Notes under the pieces: model-generated
Databases searched by the model: none
The model's input: only the letters and a program-made list of their open reading frames with translations
Told to the model about the DNA's origin: nothing
DNA from: Effrenium voratum
Taxonomy: Eukaryota; Sar; Dinophyceae; Suessiales; Symbiodiniaceae
Length of the DNA stretch: 64,000 nt
Reading direction: 5' to 3'
NCBI GenBank assembly: GCA_963377175.1
Contig: CAUJNA010003324.1
Location: 624,567-688,566 of the forward strand
Shown here: piece by piece, positions 57,124 to 64,000 of the stretch
Numbering within the stretch: the first letter of the stretch is position 1
Layout: every line of letters starts with the position of its first letter
Translations under genes and position numbers: made by a program

Positions 57124-57240
57124 ATACACTTAGAAACAGTTTTGGTTTCCAAAATTTCCGACAAACACTTAGAAACGAAAAAAATAAAAACAGTAAATTC
57201 AACACTTAGAAACGGTTCGGCCGACCAACACTTAGAAACC
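57124..57240 (+). repeat. Interspersed ACACTTAGAAAC, four copies
   Basis: Copies lie near 57125, 57166, 57207 and 57228 with unequal, AT-rich spacers. They directly precede the ~100-bp repeats. Confidence 0.85.
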
Positions 57241-57288
57241 TTTTCTTCGCCTTTATGGCGATTCCCACCCAAAATTAATCTACCATGG

Positions 57289-57686
57289 TTGATGCCTTGC
57301 TTTTGCACACCAGCTCCTTGTCTATTTTCCTGCAAAACAGCAGCACCCCCCCATTAATTAGTAAAGCCAACCCGCCTATTAATCTACAATGTTTCATCCC
57401 CTGCTTTTGCACACCAGCTCATTTGTTTTTACTTGCAACAGCAGCACCCCCCCCCATTAGTAAAGCTAGCCCCCCCCTCCTATTAATCTACCGTGGTGGT
57501 TGATGCCCTGCTTTTGCACATCAGCTCCTTCTCTTACTTGCAACAGCACCACCCCTCCCGTTGATGAGGCCAGCACCATCTACAATGCTTGATGCCCTGT
57601 TTTGCACACCAGCTCCATTTTTGGACTTGCAACAGCAGCACCACCCCCACTATTGAAGCTAGACCCATCTACCATGTTTGATGCCA
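57289..57686 (+). repeat. Minisatellite, 89-109-bp units, 4.2 copies
   Basis: Units start at 57289, 57391, 57500, 57589 and, truncated, 57678. Each has TTGATGCCCTGCTTTTGCAC, CACCAGCTCC, a T-rich link, TTGCAACAGCAGCACC, a C-run and ATTAATCTACCATG. The last copy is cut by the GACGGG array. Confidence 0.92.
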
Positions 57687-58125
57687 CGCGACGTGACGTG
57701 ACGTGACGGGACGGGACGGGACGGGACGTACGTGACGGGACGGGACGGGACGTACGTGACGGGACGGGACGGGGCGGGACGTACGTGACGGGACGGGACG
57801 GGACGTACGTGACGGGACGGGACGGACGTGACGGGACGGGACGGGACGGGACGTACGTGACGGGACGGGACGGGACGTACGTGACGTGACGGGACGGGAC
57901 GTGACGTACGTGACGAGGACGTACGGGACGGGACGACGTACGGACGGGACGACGGGACGGGACGGGACGTACGTGACGGGACGGGACGGGACGTACGGGA
58001 CGGGACGTACGTGACGGGACGGGACGCGGCACGGGACGGGACGGGACGTACGTGACGGGACGGGACGGGACGTACGTACGTGACGGGACGGGACGTACGT
58101 GACGGGACGGGACGTACGTGACGGG
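57683..58125 (+). repeat. GACGGG / ACGTACGT tandem array
   Basis: About 440 bp built from GACGGGACGG blocks and palindromic ACGTACGT (GGGACGTACGTGAC). VPSRTSRPV-type frames are artefacts. It abuts the inferred end of the copia LTR. Confidence 0.95.
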
Positions 58126-58640
58126 TGTTGCCCGAGAGGTACCTGCGGCTTCTAAGCATTGGTCACGGGCGTTGCCCCGAGAGAGAAAAGAGCCGACCAT
58201 GCAAGAAAAAAACAGCGGAACTAACTATATATATATATACACAATGAATCAGGCACACAGCACACATGATAGACTTAAGAGATCTTCGGGCAGCCAGACA
58301 AAAGACAACCTACAAATCACGAAAAAACAACGAGTTTACCAAAAAAAGGATAAACAAATGACGAGATGATGAAACAATGATGAACCAATATGAGCACAGT
58401 ATGCAAATAATGAAACAATGAACAATGATAAACAAATTATGATTTGCTGGCATTTTTTGTTTTCAGAACTTCCCATGAACATCATCTGTTTTCGTTAAAT
58501 GTGAGGACCGCACTAAACCCTCACGCGCATGTTGTCTTGAGCCAATGTTAATCCGAGGAAACATATCCACAACCTATCAACTGTACAACCATGTGACATG
58601 TGTTCCACACGGGGTCTGTGACTATGCACATATCTTAACA
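58126..58640 (-). repeat. Inferred 3' LTR of the copia element
   Basis: On minus it starts TGTTAAG directly after a purine-rich CAAGGCGGGG and would end ...GGGCAACA at 58126, giving TGTT...AACA termini and a length of about 515 bp. A TA-rich promoter-like stretch lies 400 bp in. The 5' edge is well supported by the polypurine tract and TG start. The 3' edge is a best guess. The other LTR is outside the window, so identity and target-site duplication cannot be checked. Confidence 0.6.
58226..58239 (-). promoter_or_regulatory. TA-repeat, possible LTR promoter core
   Basis: Seven TA steps about 400 bp into the LTR. Dinoflagellate promoters often lack TATA boxes, so the role is uncertain. Confidence 0.3.
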
Positions 58641-58650
58641 CCCCGCCTTG
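58641..58650 (-). other. Polypurine tract
   Basis: CAAGGCGGGG on minus, immediately before the LTR start TGTTAAG; the usual plus-strand primer site of LTR elements. Confidence 0.65.
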
Positions 58651-58733
58651 AATCTCGGCGCTAGCCGTGATTCACACCAGAAAAGTAAACTGACGCACAA
58701 AGCATTCTGTACACAAAAGCTTCCAAAAGCGTC

Positions 58734-59297
58734 TCAGCCATATTTAGGCTTGGAATTGCGCCCACGCGCCGGCACATTGTATGGAACTCTTCCGATTGGA
58801 AATCCACCACGACAGGTTCTGCATTGAGCAAAGCCACGTTGGATAGCATTCTCTAGCTCCACCTCCGTGGACTGTCGACCTTGAATCCATCTGCATGAAA
58901 GATCGTGGTAGAAAGCACCACTTCTGGTAATGTAAACCACCGGCCCCAAATCTTCTCCAGGGGTCCTCCAAAGGAAATGAACCAGCGGATACCTCAAATG
59001 AAATGGTGGCATATGACCACCCATATCATGGTCGGGTGCTCCACCACCAGCCGGATTTGCATTGCTGCATGCTGCAGCACCACGATTCACCACGCCCGAA
59101 CTACCAACTCGAGCACTCACTCGATCCTGACCACTTGCACTCACAAGCTGTTGGCTATCAACCTGAAACTCCAACACCTCATCTGGTTCTGCATCCACCA
59201 CAGGTGGATCTTCATTTTCCACCTCTACTGCAGTTCTCGAACCGTTCGGTTCCAACAACATGCAATGCACAGATAAAAGGCATAAACCATCACGCAT
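58734..59297 (-). CDS. Second ORF of the copia element, putative zinc-binding protein
   Basis: 187 codons from ATG 59297 to TGA 58734-58736, in the -1 frame relative to pol; that frame is open from 59345, overlapping the end of pol by about 120 nt. The middle is acidic and Ser/Gly-rich. The C-terminal third has VVYITRSGAFYHDLSCRWIQ, then FAQCRTC, i.e. H-x3-C and C-x2-C. This spacing recalls the small metal-binding fold of the Ada N-terminal family, as inference. No canonical slippery heptamer was seen in the overlap, so expression by frameshifting, reinitiation, splicing or a lost frame are all open. No stop interrupts it. Confidence 0.6.
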   Translation of the reverse strand: MRDGLCLLSVHCMLLEPNGSRTAVEVENEDPPVVDAEPDEVLEFQVDSQQLVSASGQDRVSARVGSSGVVNRGAAACSNANPAGGGAPDHDMGGHMPPFHLRYPLVHFLWRTPGEDLGPVVYITRSGAFYHDLSCRWIQGRQSTEVELENAIQRGFAQCRTCRGGFPIGRVPYNVPARGRNSKPKYG

Positions 59298-62200
59298 GTT
59301 GTAACTGCAAACGAAAACATCACTGCACACATGAACCAATCGAAATTATCTCGATCTCTCTCACCATCAGGCTGCCCCATACTGCACACAACCATGGCTG
59401 CAAAGACCGCAAATGTAAATGAAAACGCGTCTTTTCTCGCACGGGCACCTGACAATCCATTGAAAAACATTGCCATGAGAAAGAAAACTGCACACATACC
59501 AAAGCATACATCCGGGAATCCACGTCCATAAGAAAATCGGTCAGCGTTGGTTTCTCCTCTCGAGCCACGAATCTGCAATGCCGAAATAAGGCAAATCAGC
59601 TTCTTGTAGTTTGAGCTGCCAACCAATTCCTTTTGCCTTGCCTCCAAAAGCTCATCTTCTCCAAATGCTGAATTGTCCTTCTTCACCATTCCAACCAAGC
59701 AACAAAGCATCCTAAGTCTGTAGCCCGTCAACGGCTTCGTTCCAATATCGGCCGGATTGAACATAGTTCCGATCGGCTTCAAAGAAACCTTCTTCTCTGC
59801 AATTGCGCCTTGTATCCACAAAGCGCCAGCGTCCAAGTGTCTCACCTTGCCAACACCGCGTCTGTTCGCTATGCCTCTGCAGGCACTGGAATCCGACCGC
59901 GCCTCAAGTTCGGTTGGCCTGTCTCTCACCAAGAAACGCCACGCATCTGCTACAAGCAAGGCCTCCGACAGCGTGTGTACCAACGCCATGAACTCGCTCT
60001 CGCCACTAGACAACGTCACAGCACGTTGAGTCCTCGAAAACGCAAGCACCAGGGATCCATTTATGAAAACTTGACCTGACGAAATTGACCGCCGCGTTGT
60101 TTTGCATGCCGCAAAATCAGCGTCACAAATTGCTTCAACAACATGCTGGTTGTCGCCACTGACCTCTGATTCATCTCTGTTGTCCAGCACTCGTTTTCCC
60201 GGCCAAGATTTCTTCAGCAAGATTCCCACACCTGGTGTGAATTGCAAATAACCAACCAATCCAACTGCTATTTTGAACATCTTCTCACTGGGGTTCGCCA
60301 TTCTCGAACTCAAAGTTCGCACAGCGAAGGCTATATCCGGCCTGTCAGACACAATGTAAAGCATGACCCCGACCAAGCTGCGATATACCTTGGTCTTCTC
60401 TGCGCCCAACTCATCAGACTCATCCTCCGCAAGAGCATCTGCTGGGCACGGAACTTTCTTGGAAAACGAACGACTAACACCTGAAAGCTCCACCATCTTC
60501 TCCAAGTGTTTCTCGTTCATCCTGATGACCATGCCACCCGGGACGAACTCAAACACCTTCTTCAAGTATTCGAACTTGTCACCGACCCGGACGAAAGGGC
60601 CTGCAATACTCAACATCACCGTTTTCCGAATCAAGTCCATGACACCTTCTGCTGCATTCACAGGACCGGAAAGCACAAAGTCATCCACACGCAAGCTTGC
60701 ACACATTGTTTTGCAAACTGTACCTCTGTAAATTGTCGGAACCTGCGCAAAACTCTCAAGCTTGGCACTGCACAAAAGCTTATCCACATAATCAAACCAC
60801 CGGTTGGCTGCTATGCGCTGGCCTGGGATCAGCCTCGCGCATCTCCAAGAAATGTGCTGCACACCATAATAACCGCACACGCTTGCTGGTGCCTCGATCA
60901 CGTAAACAAATTCTGACTCATCTTGGGGCACATTCAAATACGCGTCCTTCACATCAATAACCCACACTGGGTTGCCGAAATGCAAAGCCGCAAGGAAGAT
61001 GTGCCTCAGGGTCGATTGAATACTGCCGGGAGCAAACGTGGACGACTCCGAGAACCACGGGGTGGCGGCCTTGAACTCTCTCGCCACCAATCTGGCTCGT
61101 CTGAACCATCGCTCATTTCGGTGTCGCCACGTCTTGACAAACCTCGTGGACAAAGTTGTCCTCGGCAGATTCGGATCTGCCGAATCATCTGCAACCAGAA
61201 CACCAAGGCTTTTGAGCCTCTCAACCTCAATGACTTCTGCAGCCTCATCCAGCTCGTTCATTTCCTCCTCAGAAAGCTCAGGCGGGTGTTCACCCGGGAA
61301 CTGTTTCGGCTTCAGTTCACCCTGTTCGTAGGGTTCCTCCTCCTTGCACAAATCTTCTTCCTCCTCCAAATCGCCTTCACCAGTTCCATCGCACTCCAGC
61401 AGCTCCCAGTCACCGTCTGCTTCCTGAGAAAGTTCTTCAACCATCTGCGCACCACCAGCAAAGAATGGCGGGCTGCTGAGACCTGCGTCTGTACGTCTGC
61501 TTTTGGCTTCACGCTCCGGACTATCCAGTGTCTCTCTTTTCCCATGCGTGCTGTCCTCCTGCAACTCCATGCTCTGATCCCCACTCGGCATCAAATCTGC
61601 AAGAGGCCTGTCATCGCTTACAATCCTCGGTCTTGAAGCTGCCGGCCCTTCAGGAATCACACTTTGGGGCGCGACAGTTTCTGGATCACTCGCTGCTTCA
61701 TCCCCGCCTTGGCCAACAGGCTCACTGGGCTCCGGATGAGCCATCAACTCAGCCAAGTGCGGCATCGGAAGCTCCAAAGGCCTCACCAGTGCCTTACGCT
61801 GCCTGACTGCATTGCCAGGACCAGGAAAACACGATACCTTTTGCAAATCACCTGCACGCCACGGCTTGCTTGATCTCCGGATTGCCTTGGAAGTGAAAAC
61901 ATTCGCTCCATCGCACAGAACATGCTCGTCCCAAGCATTCCTGCCCAACCAGATTCCGCCTGTCCAAAAAGCGGCGCCCTTGTGCTGCTTGGTGGGCTTA
62001 TTCATCCCAAACACATATTCACCAAATGCTACCACACGGCCGTCGTACGGCCTGCCATGCGCTGCCTCAAACGGAGTGCACCCCAACGGGGTAGACTTTG
62101 CATACCTGTTGAGCGTCCAACTCGCATGCAAAAGGCACCAAGAATAGAGCGGATGGGTATGGTCAAACTCAACGCCAGTTTTGCCTCGAATATGCTCAAT

Positions 62201-64000
62201 CAAGGTAACCATCTGTCTCCGAATGGTCTGAACAAACCGCTCTGCCATAGCTGTACCAGACTTGTCGTAATTCTTGTTCGGCACGATTCCTGTAAGAAAA
62301 CCCATGGCCTGCCTGCTGCGCTTCACAGAATTGAGCAACTGAATGCATGCGGGCTCACAATCTGCTGCATATTCAAGCATGCCAAGATAGTTCAACTCAA
62401 GCCCAAACCGAACGCACTCTTCAACAAGAGGGGCTGAGTGCTTGGTCTGCGACACAATGACCTTGGTCATCCTAGTCCACATGCACACCATAACCAGCCC
62501 AATGACCGGCTCGTCCTCCTTGTTTGCTCGTGCATACATGAAATCCATTTGAATCCGCGGGTTAGGACTAACCTCTGCTTGTTGGGGCTGGGTCACAGCA
62601 TGGTTGGATTTGGACTTGCCCTGCACACATGCATCACACCACGGCTTGAATGGGCAATGCGTTACTTCATGCAGTTCAACCTCACGTTGCGTTGGGGCTC
62701 TGACTGGCCTCTCCTCACGAACTGCTACTGCTTCCATCTCACGTTGCAACTTGTTAGCAATCGCCGCTTCTCTCCTGCTCACTTCTTGTCGCATCTCCGC
62801 ATGAATTCTCATCCACAACTTCTGTTTGTTGCCACTGACGCTCAAACCGAGCGCTGATGCTGCATTCCTCAAGTCCACCAGCCTGCTATCCGCGCGCACC
62901 TCTTTGCCAGCAATCATGTACTGATCCACTTCATCCGGCTCCGGAATGAGAACCGGACCACGCGTGTCAAGCATCTCTGACGGGATTCTGGGCTCACTGC
63001 CAAACACATCAAATGCATCTGATTGATCCAACATGCTTGCATCTGCACTGACTGGCTCAGGCTCCTGCGCTGACTGACGCACAGGCCCACGCGATGAAGA
63101 AGATGCCACCGGATCGCTGGTGATATCACGTCCACCTGACACAGCTTCAGAAGCGGGCTGAGTTTGCAAGAAAATGTCTGTCATGTCATGAACATTGTAA
63201 ATATCTGCGCCCAAAACCGTCAGAATTTCACAAGCGCCACGCTCCATCTCTGTAACCACCTGCTTCTTATCCGACAGCTCCAGGTAATGGTCCGACAACT
63301 CCTTGAGCCACCACCTGTTGACACCCTGCTTCATGTCCTGTTCAGTACGCACACACGTAGTGCGAAACTTCCAGAATCTGCCCCATGCAGCTGAACCATC
63401 TACTGCATGTTTCCCAAATGTTTTGATGAAGGGCGATCCAAGCTCAGTGGTCAACCATCTGCCTGAGTTAGCATCAAGCACTTCTTTGCACACTTGCACT
63501 TCGTCCATGCGCTGAGTGACCGCACGGATCGTGCCTCGCAGCGCCAACGAGTTCCTTCTGTACTGCACTGGCACAAGCGCAGTATCATCTGGCGACACAA
63601 GAAAATGTTCCGACCCACCTTGAGTTGGTTTGGATTCCAAGCGCCATCCTTGCTTAAGCATATGGCCAAGTGAAAGTAGCACGTTCTGCACTCCTGCAAC
63701 CGTGAAATTGCCTTGCAAACCGACCACATTCCCTGCCAGGTCATGCACACATACAGTTGCACTGCGTCTGCCGGCTGTCCTCAACTGAGCTCCCTGCGCA
63801 TCTGATAGCTGAGAACATGTCGGCACAACATTTGGCCCTGCATACCATAAAGGAAGCAAACTCACATCCGCGCCTGAATCCAAAATAATCCACTCTTCAT
63901 GTTCGCCAGGAGCATACCCAGAGGAACCACCTCCATCTGAAACCATGAAAACAGCATCTGATGCCTCGCTGTGAATATCATATTCCTCAGGAATAGTGCC
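59225..64000 (-). CDS. pol: Copia-type Gag-Pol polyprotein (Pol part)
   Basis: Open from the window edge to TAG 59225-59227; at least 1,590 codons, and the ATG at 63946 is only an internal methionine. Numbering from it: aspartic protease ILDSGADVSLLP (Asp23); integrase zinc site HEVTHCPFKPWCDAC near 430; DDE core IQMDFMY near 467, AADCEPA near 528 and MAERFVQ near 567, with 39 residues between the last D and E; reverse transcriptase WFRRARLVAREFK near 940, VIDVKDAYLNVPQ near 1000, and LRVDDFVLSG near 1086 in place of the usual Y/HVDD; RNase H with DADFA near 1276, SSGESEF near 1315, RSDSSACRGIA near 1353 and HLDAGALW near 1371. After RNase H, roughly 100 residues hold three hydrophobic segments (CFGMCAVFFLMAMFF; FSFTFAVFAAMVVC; FAVTTCVMVYAFYLCIACC), unusual for copia. 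Confidence 0.93.
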   Translation of the reverse strand, partial: GTIPEEYDIHSEASDAVFMVSDGGGSSGYAPGEHEEWIILDSGADVSLLPLWYAGPNVVPTCSQLSDAQGAQLRTAGRRSATVCVHDLAGNVVGLQGNFTVAGVQNVLLSLGHMLKQGWRLESKPTQGGSEHFLVSPDDTALVPVQYRRNSLALRGTIRAVTQRMDEVQVCKEVLDANSGRWLTTELGSPFIKTFGKHAVDGSAAWGRFWKFRTTCVRTEQDMKQGVNRWWLKELSDHYLELSDKKQVVTEMERGACEILTVLGADIYNVHDMTDIFLQTQPASEAVSGGRDITSDPVASSSSRGPVRQSAQEPEPVSADASMLDQSDAFDVFGSEPRIPSEMLDTRGPVLIPEPDEVDQYMIAGKEVRADSRLVDLRNAASALGLSVSGNKQKLWMRIHAEMRQEVSRREAAIANKLQREMEAVAVREERPVRAPTQREVELHEVTHCPFKPWCDACVQGKSKSNHAVTQPQQAEVSPNPRIQMDFMYARANKEDEPVIGLVMVCMWTRMTKVIVSQTKHSAPLVEECVRFGLELNYLGMLEYAADCEPACIQLLNSVKRSRQAMGFLTGIVPNKNYDKSGTAMAERFVQTIRRQMVTLIEHIRGKTGVEFDHTHPLYSWCLLHASWTLNRYAKSTPLGCTPFEAAHGRPYDGRVVAFGEYVFGMNKPTKQHKGAAFWTGGIWLGRNAWDEHVLCDGANVFTSKAIRRSSKPWRAGDLQKVSCFPGPGNAVRQRKALVRPLELPMPHLAELMAHPEPSEPVGQGGDEAASDPETVAPQSVIPEGPAASRPRIVSDDRPLADLMPSGDQSMELQEDSTHGKRETLDSPEREAKSRRTDAGLSSPPFFAGGAQMVEELSQEADGDWELLECDGTGEGDLEEEEDLCKEEEPYEQGELKPKQFPGEHPPELSEEEMNELDEAAEVIEVERLKSLGVLVADDSADPNLPRTTLSTRFVKTWRHRNERWFRRARLVAREFKAATPWFSESSTFAPGSIQSTLRHIFLAALHFGNPVWVIDVKDAYLNVPQDESEFVYVIEAPASVCGYYGVQHISWRCARLIPGQRIAANRWFDYVDKLLCSAKLESFAQVPTIYRGTVCKTMCASLRVDDFVLSGPVNAAEGVMDLIRKTVMLSIAGPFVRVGDKFEYLKKVFEFVPGGMVIRMNEKHLEKMVELSGVSRSFSKKVPCPADALAEDESDELGAEKTKVYRSLVGVMLYIVSDRPDIAFAVRTLSSRMANPSEKMFKIAVGLVGYLQFTPGVGILLKKSWPGKRVLDNRDESEVSGDNQHVVEAICDADFAACKTTRRSISSGQVFINGSLVLAFSRTQRAVTLSSGESEFMALVHTLSEALLVADAWRFLVRDRPTELEARSDSSACRGIANRRGVGKVRHLDAGALWIQGAIAEKKVSLKPIGTMFNPADIGTKPLTGYRLRMLCCLVGMVKKDNSAFGEDELLEARQKELVGSSNYKKLICLISALQIRGSRGETNADRFSYGRGFPDVCFGMCAVFFLMAMFFNGLSGARARKDAFSFTFAVFAAMVVCSMGQPDGERDRDNFDWFMCAVMFSFAVTTCVMVYAFYLCIACCWNRTVRELQ

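Larger units (their letters stand above)
58126..64000 (-). mobile_element. Ty1/copia LTR retrotransposon, 3' part
   Basis: Order on minus: protease, integrase, reverse transcriptase, RNase H, hydrophobic tail, a second overlapping ORF, polypurine tract, LTR. Integrase before reverse transcriptase is the copia arrangement. The coding frame is open from the window edge to 59225 without a stop, so the element is recent or under constraint. Gag, primer-binding site and 5' LTR are outside. Confidence 0.9.

Noticed and set aside
57285..58200. VPSRTSRPV-type repetitive protein frames
   Set aside because: GACGGG/ACGTACGT array; no codon logic.

Overview
This is eukaryotic nuclear DNA, and the style is that of a dinoflagellate, probably Symbiodiniaceae-like. 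The organism is inferred from gene style, not from a marker gene. There is no prokaryotic gene packing. Coding sequence comes as exons of about 27-200 nt with GC-rich third positions. Introns start with GC as often as GT, and the 3' splice site is very often AG followed by G. Micro- and minisatellites sit between and inside genes. No rRNA, tRNA, CRISPR array or bacterial-type operon was seen.

Layout. 0-4.3 kb (minus): exons of a gene with repeated SH3-like units (GDRV...C...DEDG), interleaved with polypurine, 60-bp and CCAA/CCAG repeats. 4.9-5.6 kb (plus): exons or a relic resembling an EML-type WD40 protein. 6.5-7.3 kb (minus): three phase-consistent exons of a membrane protein. 7.7-10.6 kb (minus): five phase-consistent exons giving most of a PARP catalytic domain, joined by four GC-AG introns, one of them holding an 800-bp TCA/CAG satellite. 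10.6-31 kb: scattered single exons (RRM-like, zinc-binding, membrane), a 38-bp minisatellite and long stretches without a supportable gene. 31-38 kb (mostly minus): an internally duplicated coding block, an inverted coding duplication around an 80-bp tandem repeat, a four-exon gene with a (GGT)38 intron, and the 3' end of another gene. 38-48 kb: sparse exon candidates and a GTA satellite. 48.2-49.4 kb (minus): a decayed LINE reverse transcriptase. 50-58 kb: a few exons and several large tandem arrays, including a perfect (AAGC)68. 58.1-64.0 kb (minus): the 3' part of a Ty1/copia LTR retrotransposon with open pol, an extra overlapping ORF, polypurine tract and 3' LTR.

Most host genes are seen only as exons, so functions rest on short motifs. 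The firmest calls are the copia element, the PARP catalytic exons and the LINE relic. Exon calls were made by eye from reading-frame openness, third-position GC, splice-site fit, phase agreement and motif recognition. Transcript data would settle them.
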